Positions 10,509-19,293 of a stretch of 64,000 nucleotides of DNA are shown in pieces (the stretch's first letter is position 1; each line of letters begins with the position of its first letter). The notes below the pieces were generated by a model. The model saw only the letters and a list, made by a program, of their open reading frames with translations, had not been told where the DNA came from and did no database searches. The stretch comes from Streptomyces sp. NRRL S-1022. Its GTDB lineage: Bacteria; Actinomycetota; Actinomycetes; Streptomycetales; Streptomycetaceae. The DNA is taken from assembly GCF_000720135.1 (NCBI RefSeq), contig NZ_JOIU01000033.1, positions 1 to 64,000 on the forward strand. The letters are read 5' to 3'. The translations under genes and the position numbers were made by a program.

Positions 10509-11254
10509 AGCTCACCCTGCGCGTCTGGCGGCAGAAGAACGCCGGCGCCGAAGGAGCGATGTCCACCTACGAGGTGGACGGCATCTCGCCCGACATGTCC
10601 TTCCTGGAGATGCTGGACGTCCTCAACGAACAGCTCATCCTCTCCGGCGAGGAGCCGGTCGCCTTCGACCACGACTGCCGCGAGGGCATCTGCGGCGCGT
10701 GCAGCCTGGTCATCAACGGCGACGCGCACGGCCCGGAGCGCACCACCACCTGCCAGCTGCACATGCGGTCCTTCCGGGACGGCGACACGATCGACGTCGA
10801 GCCGTGGCGGGCGTCCGCGTTCCCGGTGATCAAGGACCTGGTGGTGGACCGGTCGGCGTTCGACCGGATCATCCAGGCCGGCGGCTACATCACCGCGCCG
10901 ACCGGGTCCGCGCCGGAGGCCCACGCCACCCCGGTGCCCAAGGCCGACGCCGACTTCGCGTTCGAGCACGCCGAGTGCATCGGCTGCGGTGCGTGCGTGG
11001 CCGCGTGCCCGAACGGCGCGGCGATGCTGTTCACCTCCGCCAAGGTCAACCACCTCAACGTGCTGCCCCAGGGCGCGCCCGAGCGGGAGACACGGGTGCT
11101 GGACATGGTGGCCCAGATGGACGCGGAGGGCTTCGGCGGCTGCACGCTGGCGGGGGAGTGCGCCACCGCCTGCCCCAAGGGGATCCCGCTGGTGTCGATC
11201 ACGAGCATGAACAAGGAATGGCTGCGGGCGATCCGGAAGGCGGGGAAGCGGTAG
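10505..11254 (+). CDS. sdhB: Succinate dehydrogenase iron-sulfur subunit
   Basis: 249 residues. The plant-type [2Fe-2S] ligands are visible in [14 protein letters not shown] and TTTCQLHM. The C-terminal half carries ferredoxin-like clusters [12 protein letters not shown] and [14 protein letters not shown], binding the second and third Fe-S centres. It relays electrons from the flavin of SdhA to the haem/menaquinone site of SdhC. The four-base overlap with sdhA and the hairpin after the stop mark it as the last gene of the operon. Confidence 0.95.
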
Positions 11255-11296
11255 CGGTCACCACCTGAGGACGTTCGCCGGACGGAGGCGGGCGGG

Positions 11297-11326
11297 CGGG
11301 GCCGGGAGTGGTGCTCCCCGGCCCCG
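11297..11326 (+). terminator. Terminator after sdhB
   Basis: A 10-bp perfect stem (CGGGGCCGGG at 11297-11306 with CCCGGCCCCG at 11317-11326) with a ten-base loop, 43 bp after the sdhB stop. Confidence 0.7.
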
Positions 11327-11358
11327 TCTGGTGTCCGGGGCCCCGGTAGTCTCCGCGC

Positions 11359-12387
11359 ATGATCTTCGGAAACAAGGGCAAGCAGCGGTTCCTCGACGCC
11401 GTCACCGGTTTCGAGGCCGCCGTGGGCGAGCAGGACGCCGACCGGTCGCAGCGGTGCTTCCAGGACATGCACCGCTACTTCGGCGAGGCGGCGGACGCGG
11501 AGTTCCAGCAGGCCGGGCCGCGGCTCGCCGGCATACTCGGCGAGGTGCCGCCGGGACCCCGCGCCACCGTCGCCGTGATCACCGGCGCCTGCGTCGAGCG
11601 CGGGGCCGACGCCTCCGCCTGCGGGCCGGGAGTCCTCGCCGGGCTCGCCGGGACGCTCGACGACGCCCGCGAGTTCTGCGAGCGCTGGGCGGCCACCGGC
11701 GGCGGCGACTTCCCCGACCCGGAGGCCGAGGAGCCGCACGAGGGCCTCTTCGACCGGGTCGGCCCGGACGCGGCCGTGGCCTGGCTGACCCTGCACCAGT
11801 GGGAGATGGCCGCCGTCGCCATGCTCAACCACGCCGCCGTCCGCACCGCCCTCGACGCCGGGACCCGCGCCGGCCTCCTGCGGGAGCTGCGCGCGGTCGA
11901 GGAGGCCTCCGGCCACGACTTCAAGTGCCTGGCCTACGCGCTGCTCGTGCTCGACGACGAGCCGTTGGTCGTCCTGCACCGCCCCACCGGCACCGGCTAC
12001 GCGCTGCGCATGACCGGCATCGGCGACAACTTCCAGCTGCACACCCTGCTCGCCGACGTCCTCGTGGGCGGCGGCCACCTGCCCGGCAGCGCCCCGTCCG
12101 CCGAGGAGGCGGCCGTCTGCCGCGACCAGCCCGGCCAGGTGCACACCACCGGCGCCTTCAACCTCGTCACCCCGGCCGGCGACTGGGTGTGGAACGAGGG
12201 CACCCCCTCGGACATCCCCGTCGTGGACGGCGTACGGCTGCTCGTCCTGGACCCGCCGCCGTACCAGCGGAGCTGGCCGGCGGGCCGCTTCTTCCCGCAC
12301 ATGACGGGCGACCTCGTCCTGGAGCGGGTGCTCGGCGAGGAGGAGGCCGCGCGGCTGCTCGCCGGGTGCGTCACCAAGGACGCCTGA
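11359..12387 (+). CDS. Conserved Streptomyces protein of unknown function
   Basis: 342 residues, soluble, without signal peptide or membrane segment. It is Ala/Glu-rich and probably helical in the N-terminal half (RFLDAVTGFEAAVGEQ, RCFQDMHRYF). The C-terminal half is richer in beta-strand pattern and aromatic residues (TGTGYALRMTGIGDNFQLHTLLAD, GAFNLVTPAGDWVWNEG). Several His and Cys residues are scattered but form no metal motif I recognise. It stands alone between the sdh terminator and the ornithine-lipid genes. Codon use is normal for the genome, so it is a real gene. I cannot assign a function. Confidence 0.75.
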   Translation: MIFGNKGKQRFLDAVTGFEAAVGEQDADRSQRCFQDMHRYFGEAADAEFQQAGPRLAGILGEVPPGPRATVAVITGACVERGADASACGPGVLAGLAGTLDDAREFCERWAATGGGDFPDPEAEEPHEGLFDRVGPDAAVAWLTLHQWEMAAVAMLNHAAVRTALDAGTRAGLLRELRAVEEASGHDFKCLAYALLVLDDEPLVVLHRPTGTGYALRMTGIGDNFQLHTLLADVLVGGGHLPGSAPSAEEAAVCRDQPGQVHTTGAFNLVTPAGDWVWNEGTPSDIPVVDGVRLLVLDPPPYQRSWPAGRFFPHMTGDLVLERVLGEEEAARLLAGCVTKDA

Positions 12388-12545
12388 CCGGGGACGGCCG
12401 ACCGAGGCGTTCACCACGCCCACATCCGCGCTCCTGGCACCGGTCACACGCACGCCAACCGGCGTCGGAAGAACAGGAGCGGCGGGCCGTAACCACCGGG
12501 CCCGCCGCCCCTGCCGACGACCCGGCCCGTGCCCAGGAGACAGCC

Positions 12546-13316
12546 ATGACCGGCGTGACCACCCTCGACCGTCCCCCGCAGCCCGCGGCGCCCACCCGCT
12601 ACACCGTCACCCTCGCCCGCGACGAGGCGGACGTGCGTGCCGCGCAGCGGCTGCGCCACGAGGTCTTCGCCGGGGAGATGGGCGCCCTGCTGACCAGCGC
12701 CGAACCGGGGCACGACATCGACGCCTTCGACGCCTACTGCGACCACCTCCTGGTGCGCGAGGAGGCGACCGGGCAGGTCGTCGGCACCTACCGGCTGCTG
12801 CCCCCGGAGCGGGCCGCGGTCGCCGGCCGGCTCTACTCCGAGGGCGAGTTCGACCTGTCCGCGCTCGACGCGATCCGGCCCGGCCTGGTCGAGGTCGGCC
12901 GCTCCTGCGTCCACCCCGGCCACCGCGACGGCACCGTCATCGGCCTGATCTGGGCCGGCATAGCCCGCTACATGACCGACCGGGGCCACGAATGGCTCGC
13001 GGGCTGCTGCTCCGTACCGCTCGCCGACGGCGGTGCCCTGGCCGCCGGCACCTGGGAGCGGGTCAAGGACCGGCACCTCGCGCCCGCCGAGTTCCGGGTC
13101 CGGCCGCTGCTGCCGTGGACTCCCCACGCCCAGGCCCCGGCCGCCCGCACCGACCTCCCCGCCCTGCTGCGCGGCTATCTCAGGCTCGGCGCCTGGGTGT
13201 GCGGGGAGCCCGCGCACGACCCCGACTTCGGGGTCGCCGACCTGTACGTGCTGCTGTCGATGCGCCGGGTCGACCCGCGCTACCTGCGGCACTTCCTCTC
13301 CCTCCTCCCGGCCTGA
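12546..13316 (+). CDS. olsB: L-ornithine N-alpha-acyltransferase (ornithine lipid synthesis)
   Basis: 256 residues of the COG3176 / OlsB family, a GNAT-fold acyltransferase. Characteristic segments are RYTVTLARDEADVRAAQRLRHEVF, the acidic HDIDAFDAYCDHLLV and the core VVGTYRLLPP, followed by EVGRSCVHP. It transfers a 3-hydroxyacyl chain from acyl-ACP to the alpha-amino group of ornithine, giving lyso-ornithine lipid. The ATG at 12546 has GGAG seven bases upstream and sits after a 158-bp gap. The stop overlaps olsA by one base (TGATG). I recall the S. coelicolor pair as SCO0921/SCO0920 next to sdh, matching this context. Ornithine lipids replace phospholipids under phosphate limitation; regulation is not readable here. 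Confidence 0.88.
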   Translation: MTGVTTLDRPPQPAAPTRYTVTLARDEADVRAAQRLRHEVFAGEMGALLTSAEPGHDIDAFDAYCDHLLVREEATGQVVGTYRLLPPERAAVAGRLYSEGEFDLSALDAIRPGLVEVGRSCVHPGHRDGTVIGLIWAGIARYMTDRGHEWLAGCCSVPLADGGALAAGTWERVKDRHLAPAEFRVRPLLPWTPHAQAPAARTDLPALLRGYLRLGAWVCGEPAHDPDFGVADLYVLLSMRRVDPRYLRHFLSLLPA

Positions 13317-14149
13317 TGAGCGGCTGGCTGCCCACCGCGCCCTGCACCCCGGACGCCTGTGCGGCGCCGGACCCGCCCGCCGCGGCCGTACCCCGTGCCG
13401 TGCTGCGGCTGACCGCGGTCGCGGCTCTGGTGCTGGCCGGTGCCGTGCTGTCCCTGTTCGGCGGGAGGATCCCCGCCGAGTGGGTCCGGCGGTGGTGCCG
13501 CTGGATCGTGCGGGCCGTCGGGGTGCGGGTGCGGATCACCGGCACCGCCGCGCCGGCCGGCGGGCTGCTGCTGGTCGCCAACCACGTCTCCTGGCTGGAC
13601 ATCCCGCTGCTCGCCGCCGTACGCCCGGCCCGGATGCTCGCCAAGACGGAGGTCGGGCGGTGGCCCGTGGCGGGTGCGCTCGCCGCGCGTGGCGGGGCCC
13701 TGTTCATCGAACGGGACCGGCTGCGCGCCCTGCCCGGCACGGTCGCCCGGATCACCGGCGCCCTGCGCGCGGGCGCGGCCGTGACCGCCTTCCCCGAGGG
13801 CAGCACCTGGTGCGGACGCGCCCACGGCCGGTTCCGCCGGGCCGTCTTCCAGGCCGCGCTCGACGCGGGCGTGCCCGTCCAGCCGGTCAGCCTGCGCTAC
13901 CGCCGGCAGGACGGCGGGCCCGGCACCGCGGCCGCCTTCGTCGGCGAGGACAGCCTGGTGGCCTCGCTGTGGCGGGTGGCCCGGGCCCGCGGCCTGGTCG
14001 CCGAGGTGGAGGTCCGGCCGGTGATCCCGCCGGGCGCCCACCCCGACCGGCGCTCCCTGGCCCGGGCCGCCCAGCCGGCGGCCGCGGAGCCGGCCTGGAC
14101 GCACGCGGCCCTGGTCACCGCCGGAGAGCGCGCCGCCGCGAACGCGTAG
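13316..14149 (+). CDS. olsA: Lyso-ornithine lipid O-acyltransferase
   Basis: 277 residues of the PlsC / LPLAT family. An N-terminal hydrophobic segment (AVLRLTAVAALVLAGAVLSLF, about 28-48) anchors it to the membrane. The catalytic HX4D motif is in NHVSWLD (about residue 91) and the acceptor-binding motif FPEGST near residue 160. It acylates the 3-hydroxyl of lyso-ornithine lipid made by OlsB. A role as a general 1-acylglycerol-3-phosphate acyltransferase is possible, but the one-base overlap with olsB argues for ornithine lipid. The first 25 residues are Pro/Ala/Cys-rich and probably disordered. Confidence 0.87.
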   Translation: MSGWLPTAPCTPDACAAPDPPAAAVPRAVLRLTAVAALVLAGAVLSLFGGRIPAEWVRRWCRWIVRAVGVRVRITGTAAPAGGLLLVANHVSWLDIPLLAAVRPARMLAKTEVGRWPVAGALAARGGALFIERDRLRALPGTVARITGALRAGAAVTAFPEGSTWCGRAHGRFRRAVFQAALDAGVPVQPVSLRYRRQDGGPGTAAAFVGEDSLVASLWRVARARGLVAEVEVRPVIPPGAHPDRRSLARAAQPAAAEPAWTHAALVTAGERAAANA

Positions 14150-14247
14150 CGCACGGAACGAAGGTGATGAATGTCTGGAATGAGTAGATCTGGCGCGAGG
14201 GGGAAGTCGGAGAGTGCACATCACTACTCCCTGAGGAGCGTGTGCCC

Positions 14248-14808
14248 ATGTCCACGGGAACGCTTCTGGCGATCATCATTCCGATCGTGGTGGTGATCGC
14301 TCTGGCCGCTGTGGCGGTCTCACTGCTGATGCGACGCCGTCACCTCCGTGAGCGCTTCGGCCCGGAGTACGAACGGACGGTCGAGGGATCCGACAGCCGG
14401 CTCGCCGCCGAGCGTGAGCTCAGGGAACGCGAGAGGCGACACGACTCGCTGGACATCAAACCGCTGCCCCCCGTCTCACGGGACCGCTACACGCGGGAGT
14501 GGACCAGTGTCCAGGAGGAGTTCGTCGACCGGCCGGAGGACGCGGTGCACGACGCGGACCGGCTGGTGACCTCCCTGATGCACGAGCGCGGGTATCCGAC
14601 CGAGGGGTACGAGCAGCAGATGAAGGACCTCTCGGTGGAGCACGGCTCCACGCTGGAGCACTACCGGGCCGCCCACGAGGTGGAGTCCCTCTCCACCCGC
14701 AAGCAGGCGACGACCGAACAGCTGCGGGGCGCCATGGTGCACTACCGCGCCCTGTTCGACGAGTTGCTCTCCGACGGCGGCGGCCGGGCGCAGCCCGCCC
14801 GGTCCTGA
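14248..14808 (+). CDS. Membrane-anchored protein, related to the next gene product
   Basis: 186 residues. A single N-terminal transmembrane helix (LLAIIIPIVVVIALAAVAVSLLM) is followed by RRRH, so the rest should face the cytoplasm. The body is charged and helical. Its C-terminal half (TREWTSVQEEFVDRPEDAVHDADRLV ... LRGAMVHYRALFDELLS) matches the C-terminal half of the next gene product, so the two are paralogues. Streptomyces genomes commonly carry this protein as a hypothetical secreted or membrane protein. I chose ATG 14248, nine bases after GAGGAG; the GTG at 14242 is too close. The function is unknown. One idea is a membrane dock for the soluble paralogue. Confidence 0.78.
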   Translation: MSTGTLLAIIIPIVVVIALAAVAVSLLMRRRHLRERFGPEYERTVEGSDSRLAAERELRERERRHDSLDIKPLPPVSRDRYTREWTSVQEEFVDRPEDAVHDADRLVTSLMHERGYPTEGYEQQMKDLSVEHGSTLEHYRAAHEVESLSTRKQATTEQLRGAMVHYRALFDELLSDGGGRAQPARS

Positions 14809-14838
14809 CCGCGATCACCACTGCGCACGGAGGAACGC

Positions 14839-15408
14839 ATGGACAGGCACGAGGACGTGGGCCGCACCACGGGCGAGCTGTCGACCGAGGACCTCGCCCA
14901 GCCGACGGCCGCCGGTGCGGACGCCGAGCCGGCGCAAGCCCCCGAGGGAGCCCCGGTGTACCCCGGTGAGAGCACCGGGACACCGAGCGGCGGAACACCG
15001 GACACCGGCACGCAGAGCGAGGGCGACACGGCCGCCGGCGACGGGGCCGGCACCGACGCCGGCACCGACGCCGACGCCGGCGCTTCCGAGACCGCGGGGG
15101 CCCCGGCCGCCACCAGTGCTCGGTCCGCGGAGGACGAGACTCCGCAACTGTTGACGGACGACGACGAGCGCGCCTTCCGCGACCGCTGGCAGACGATCCA
15201 GAACCGGTTCGTGGACGACCCCCGGGAGGCCGTGCACGAGGCCGACACCCTGGTGGCGGACGTCATGCAGACCCTGGCCTCCACCTTCGCCCAGCACAAG
15301 CAGGACCTGGAGAGCCAGTGGGGCGAGGGCGAGAAGGTGGACACGGAGGAACTCCGGGGAGCGCTGCGGCGCTACCGTTCCTTCTTCAACCGCCTGCTGA
15401 GCACCTGA
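14839..15408 (+). CDS. Soluble paralogue of the upstream membrane-anchored protein
   Basis: 189 residues. The first ~100 are low-complexity, acidic and rich in Gly, Thr, Ala and Pro (repeats such as GTDAGTDADAG), so probably disordered. The rest is a helical domain (FRDRWQTIQNRFVDDPREAVHEADTLV ... TEELRGALRRYRSFFNRLL) homologous to the upstream protein. It lacks the transmembrane helix. GGAGG lies at a normal distance before ATG 14839, and the 30-bp gap indicates one operon. The function is unknown. The shared W-x3-Q-x2-F-V-D-x-P-x-E-A-V-x-x-A-D pattern could define a small family. Confidence 0.76.
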   Translation: MDRHEDVGRTTGELSTEDLAQPTAAGADAEPAQAPEGAPVYPGESTGTPSGGTPDTGTQSEGDTAAGDGAGTDAGTDADAGASETAGAPAATSARSAEDETPQLLTDDDERAFRDRWQTIQNRFVDDPREAVHEADTLVADVMQTLASTFAQHKQDLESQWGEGEKVDTEELRGALRRYRSFFNRLLST

Positions 15409-15442
15409 GCCCCGCTCCACCGTCCACGGCGCCCCGCCCGGC

Positions 15443-17773
15443 TCAGGGCATGACCCGCGCGAGGTAGGGCGCCGTGGCGCTGTCCCGGGTCCGCGCCACC
15501 CGCGGCGGCGGGCCGGCCGCCACGATCCGGCCGCCCCGGTCACCGCCGCCCGGACCCAGGTCGATCACCCAGTCGGCGCCCGCCACCACCGTCATGTCGT
15601 GCTCGACCACGACGACCGTGTGCCCGGCGTCGACCAGCCCGTGCAGCCGCTCCATCAGCACCTCCACATCGGCCGGGTGCAGTCCGGTCGTCGGCTCGTC
15701 CAGCAGGTACAGCGTGTGGCCGCGGCGCCCGCGCTGGAGTTCGCTCGCCAGCTTGATCCGCTGCGCCTCCCCGCCGGACAGCTCGGTCGCCGGCTGGCCG
15801 AGCCGCAGGTAGCCGAGGCCCACGTCGAGCAGGGTGCCCAGGCTGCGGGCGGCGCCCGGGGTGTCCGCGAAGAACTCCGCGGCGGCCTCCACGGTCAGGT
15901 CGAGCACGTCGGCGATGCTCCGTCCCCGGTACGTCACCCGGAGCGTCTCGGGGTTGTAGCGGGCGCCGCCGCAGTCCGGGCAGGGCGCGTACGTGCTCGG
16001 CAGGAACAGCAGCTCCACGCTGACGAACCCCTCGCCCTGGCAGGTCTCGCAGCGCCCGCCCGCCACGTTGAACGAGAACCGCCCGACCCCGTACCCGCGC
16101 GCCCGCGCCTCCTCGGTGCCGGCGAACACCTTCCGCACGACGTCGAACAGGCCCGTGTAGGTGGCCAGGTTGGAGCGCGGGGTGCGCCCGATGGGCCGCT
16201 GGTCCACCCGTACCAGCCGCCCGACCCCCGCCACGTCCTCCGTCAGCTCGCCGATCAGCGTGGACTTCCCGGAGCCGGAGACACCGGTGACCGCGGTGAA
16301 CGCGCCGAGCGGGAACGCGGCCGTCACCGCGCGCAGGTTGTGCCGGGTCACCGGACCCACCGTCAGCCAGCCGCGCGGCTCGCGGACCTCGCGCGCCGGA
16401 CCGGGGGACTCGTCGAAGAGGAACGCGGCCGTCGCCGACTCCTCGACCGAGGCCAGCTCGGCCGGCGGCCCGCTGTACAGCACCCGGCCGCCGTGCTCGC
16501 CCGCGCCGGGGCCCACGTCGACCAGCCAGTCGGCGCCGCGCACCACCTCCAGGTGGTGCTCCACCACGAACACCGAGTTCCCGGCCGCCTTGAGCCGCTC
16601 CAGCACGGTCAGCAGCGCCTCGGTGTCCGCCGGGTGCAGTCCGGCCGACGGCTCGTCCAGCACGTAGACGACACCGAACAGCCCGGAGCGCAACTGGGTC
16701 GCGAGCCGCAGCCGTTGCAGCTCGCCCGCGGACAGGGTGGGGGTGGCCCGGTCCAGGCTGAGGTAACCGAGGCCCAGTTCGACCACCGGCGCGATCCGGG
16801 ACTTCAGGTCGGCGGTGAGCACCCTGGCCGTCTCGCCGTCGCCGTCGAGCAGTCCCGCCAGGTCGGTCAGCGGCAGCGCGGCCAGCTCGGCGATGGTCCG
16901 GCCGCCGAAGGTCACCGCGAGCGCCTCGGGCCGCAGCCGGCTGCCCCCGCAGACCGGGCAGGGCGCGCTGGTCAGGAAGCGCTCCGCCTTGGCCCGCAGG
17001 GTGGGCGACTTGGTGTCGGCGAAGGTCTTCAGCACGTACCGGCGGGCGCTCATGTACGTGCCCTGGTACGGCCGTTGGATGCGGTCCGCGTCCCGGACCG
17101 GGTGCACGGTGACGACCGGCTGCTCGTCGGTGAACAGGATCCACGCGCGCTGCTCGGCGGGCAGCTCGCGCCAGGGCCGGTCCACGTCGTACCCGAGCGT
17201 GTCCAGGATGTCCCGCAGGTTCTTGCCCTGCCAGGCACCCGGCCAGGCCGCGACGGCGCCCTCGCGGACGGACAGCGAAGGGTCCGGGACCAGCAGTTCC
17301 TCGGTGGTCTCGTGCACCCGCCCGAGTCCGTGGCACGCCGGGCAGGCGCCGGCCGCCGTGTTCGGCGAGAACGCGTCCGAGTCGAGCCGCCCGGCGCCGG
17401 GCGGGTAGGTGCCGGCGCGCGAGAACAGCATGCGCAGCGAGTTGGAGAGATTGGTGACCGTGCCCACCGAGGAGCGCGAGGTGGGGGCCGCGCGTCGCTG
17501 CTGCAGCGAGACCGCGGGCGGCAGCCCGGTGATCTCGCCGACCTTCGGCGCCCCGACCTGGTGGATCAGCCGGCGCGCGTACGGCGCCACCGACTCGAAG
17601 TACCGCCGCTGGGCCTCGGCGTAGACCGTGCCGAACGCCAGCGAGGACTTGCCCGACCCGGACACGCCGGTGAACACGGCCAGGACGTCGCGGGGGATGT
17701 CCACGTCCACGTTCCTGAGGTTGTGCTCGCGGGCGCCGCGGACGCGGACGTACGGATCATGGGGGCTGTGCAT
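15443..17773 (-). CDS. UvrA-like ABC ATPase (UvrA2 type)
   Basis: 776 residues, about 200 shorter than housekeeping UvrA. It contains two Walker A motifs (GVSGSGKSS near residue 38, GVSGSGKST in the second half), two signature motifs (LSAGELQRL, LSGGEAQRI) and zinc-finger Cys pairs (CPACHGLG, CPVCGGSRL, CETCQGEG with CPDCGGARY). The shorter first insertion suggests loss of the UvrB-binding domain, as in UvrA2/DrrC-like proteins. These bind DNA and are linked to tolerance of DNA-binding drugs or UV rather than classical excision. It is monocistronic between convergent and co-oriented neighbours. The exact damage or drug cannot be read from sequence. Confidence 0.85.
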   Translation of the reverse strand: MHSPHDPYVRVRGAREHNLRNVDVDIPRDVLAVFTGVSGSGKSSLAFGTVYAEAQRRYFESVAPYARRLIHQVGAPKVGEITGLPPAVSLQQRRAAPTSRSSVGTVTNLSNSLRMLFSRAGTYPPGAGRLDSDAFSPNTAAGACPACHGLGRVHETTEELLVPDPSLSVREGAVAAWPGAWQGKNLRDILDTLGYDVDRPWRELPAEQRAWILFTDEQPVVTVHPVRDADRIQRPYQGTYMSARRYVLKTFADTKSPTLRAKAERFLTSAPCPVCGGSRLRPEALAVTFGGRTIAELAALPLTDLAGLLDGDGETARVLTADLKSRIAPVVELGLGYLSLDRATPTLSAGELQRLRLATQLRSGLFGVVYVLDEPSAGLHPADTEALLTVLERLKAAGNSVFVVEHHLEVVRGADWLVDVGPGAGEHGGRVLYSGPPAELASVEESATAAFLFDESPGPAREVREPRGWLTVGPVTRHNLRAVTAAFPLGAFTAVTGVSGSGKSTLIGELTEDVAGVGRLVRVDQRPIGRTPRSNLATYTGLFDVVRKVFAGTEEARARGYGVGRFSFNVAGGRCETCQGEGFVSVELLFLPSTYAPCPDCGGARYNPETLRVTYRGRSIADVLDLTVEAAAEFFADTPGAARSLGTLLDVGLGYLRLGQPATELSGGEAQRIKLASELQRGRRGHTLYLLDEPTTGLHPADVEVLMERLHGLVDAGHTVVVVEHDMTVVAGADWVIDLGPGGGDRGGRIVAAGPPPRVARTRDSATAPYLARVMP

Positions 17774-17802
17774 CGGGGGGATACTCTAACCGCCCCCGTG
17801 CG

Positions 17803-18000
17803 CTACGCCCGCGGAGGGTTGCCCGGGTCCTGCGGCCGGGTGCCGAACTCGTCCCGCAGCTTGTCCTGGCCGGTGTCGACCTGGGACCGGTACTTGTCCC
17901 CGGTGCGCTGGTCGGCGTAGTCCCCGCCCTTGTCGATGCCCTTGTCGGCCATGCCCTCGTGGCCCTTGAGCATGCCCTTGATCTTGTCCATGAAGGACAT
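17803..18000 (-). CDS. MT0933/Rv0909-like small antitoxin-family protein
   Basis: 65 residues, highly charged. The pattern MDKIKGMLKGHEGMADKGID followed by GDYADQRTGDKYRSQVDTGQDKLRD matches the MT0933_antitox family (PF14013), whose mycobacterial member is annotated as the antitoxin of a type II system. The start has a strong AAGGAGGG ribosome-binding site. No toxin partner (SRPBCC-type in the mycobacterial case) lies next to it, as is common in Streptomyces, where the protein may have another, possibly stress-related, role. Confidence 0.75.
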   Translation of the reverse strand: MSFMDKIKGMLKGHEGMADKGIDKGGDYADQRTGDKYRSQVDTGQDKLRDEFGTRPQDPGNPPRA

Positions 18001-18120
18001 GGCGGCCCTCCTTGTCGCTTTCGGGTTCGCCCTCCCAGGGTCACCGGCCCGCGCCGGGTCCGCATCTCGAACGGCCCGGCGGCCCGGTGCCCGGCGGTGC
18101 GGCGTTCGGCGGTCCTGCGT

Positions 18121-19128
18121 TCAGCGGTCCGGCGCGAAGAGCGCGGCGAGCCGCCGGTGGGAGTCCAGCAGGGCCGTACGGTCGTAGGTGCTGGTGGTGA
18201 CGAGCACCTCCTCGGCGCCGGTCTCCTTCAGCACCGCCTCCAGCTCGTGGGCGACCTGCTCGGCGGTGCCGGCGAGGTGCCCGGCGAGAGCGGACTCGTG
18301 GAAGTCCCGCTCCCTCGCGGTCATCGTGCGGGCCTCGACCGACTCGGCGGGGGCGAGCGGCGGGAACGTGCCGTGGGTGCGGGAGTACGCCATCGACCAG
18401 GCCTCGGGGACCAGCAGCCGGCGCGCCCCGGCCTCGGTGCCGGCGACCGCGACCGTGCCGGAGATCACCACGTACGGCTCGGACGCCCAGGCGGAGGGGC
18501 GGAACAGCGAGCGGTACTCGTCGATGCCGCGCAGCATCTTCTCGCGGCCGCGCAGGTCACCGATGACCATGGGCAGGCCCGCGCGCGCCGCGATGCGCGC
18601 GCCCTCGCCCATGGCCAGCACGAACGGCGGCACCCTCAGGCCCTCCGCGGGGCGGGCGTGCACCCCGGCCGGTGAGCCGCCCGTGAACCAGCCCAGCAGT
18701 TCCCCGAGCTGCGCGGCGAAGTCCTCGGCATCGTCCTTGTCCCGGCCGAGCGCCCTGCGGACCCCGTCCGTGAAGCCGACGGAGCGGCCCAGCCCCATGT
18801 CGATCCGCCCCGGGAACAGCGCTTCCAGCACCCCGAACTGCTCGGCCACCACGAGGGGCTGGTGGTTGGGCAGCATGACCCCGCCGGTGCCGACCCGGAT
18901 GGTGCGGGTGGCCGCGGCGACCGCGGCGGCCAGCACGGTCGGTGCCGAGCCGGCCACCCCCGGCACCCCGTGGTGCTCCGACACCCAGAACCGGTGGTAG
19001 CCGAGCGCCTCCGCCTCCCGGGCCAGGGCGACGGTGTCCCGCAGCGCCTCGCCGGGCGGGCGGCCCTCGCGGGTGCGGGAGCGGTCGAGGACGGAGAACC
19101 GGGTCCGGCTGATCACTGAGCTGCTCAC
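18121..19128 (-). CDS. LLM-class flavin-dependent oxidoreductase
   Basis: 335 residues, luciferase-like TIM barrel (PF00296). Typical segments are ALGYHRFWVSEHHGVPG (substrate/flavin side), RTIRVGTGGVMLPNHQPLVVAEQFG and RIDMGLGRSVGF. The group with the EHHG motif corresponds to the MsnO8-like subfamily of FMNH2- or F420-dependent monooxygenases. The partner reductase is not adjacent and the substrate is unknown. The GTG at 19128 is the best start; a GTG four codons downstream (19116) is an alternative. It is divergent from the HAD-like gene. Confidence 0.83.
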   Translation of the reverse strand: MSSSVISRTRFSVLDRSRTREGRPPGEALRDTVALAREAEALGYHRFWVSEHHGVPGVAGSAPTVLAAAVAAATRTIRVGTGGVMLPNHQPLVVAEQFGVLEALFPGRIDMGLGRSVGFTDGVRRALGRDKDDAEDFAAQLGELLGWFTGGSPAGVHARPAEGLRVPPFVLAMGEGARIAARAGLPMVIGDLRGREKMLRGIDEYRSLFRPSAWASEPYVVISGTVAVAGTEAGARRLLVPEAWSMAYSRTHGTFPPLAPAESVEARTMTARERDFHESALAGHLAGTAEQVAHELEAVLKETGAEEVLVTTSTYDRTALLDSHRRLAALFAPDR

Positions 19129-19197
19129 GCAGGGTTCAACGCCCTGGCGGGCACGGGATTCCCGCGGCCACGCCGGGTCGGCGCGCGGCCACGCACG

Positions 19198-19246
19198 GTG
19201 CGGCGCGTGCGGCGCGTGCGGCGCGTCAGCGTGCGGCGCGTCAGCG
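19198..19246. repeat. Short GTGCGGCGC tandem repeats
   Basis: Three contiguous copies of GTGCGGCGC (19198-19224), then GTCAGC, a fourth copy (19231-19239) and GTCAGC again. They lie in the 165-bp gap between divergent starts. The stretch could be slippage-prone or a regulator binding site. Confidence 0.55.
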
Positions 19247-19293
19247 GGGGCGCGGAGGCCGCCGGGGCCCGCGGGCTGGCTAGGGTGGCCGGT

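Noticed and set aside
14173..14198. GGAAT followed 18 bp later by GGG upstream of the membrane-anchored protein gene
   Set aside because: The -10 element should be GTT for sigma-R. Only the -35 half matches.
14242..14244. GTG as start of the membrane-anchored protein
   Set aside because: It lies only three bases from GAGGAG. The ATG six bases later has proper spacing.
18070..18125. Short direct repeat GCGTTC(G/A)GCGGTCC before the LLM gene stop
   Set aside because: Two imperfect 15-bp copies in GC-rich DNA; too little to call a feature.
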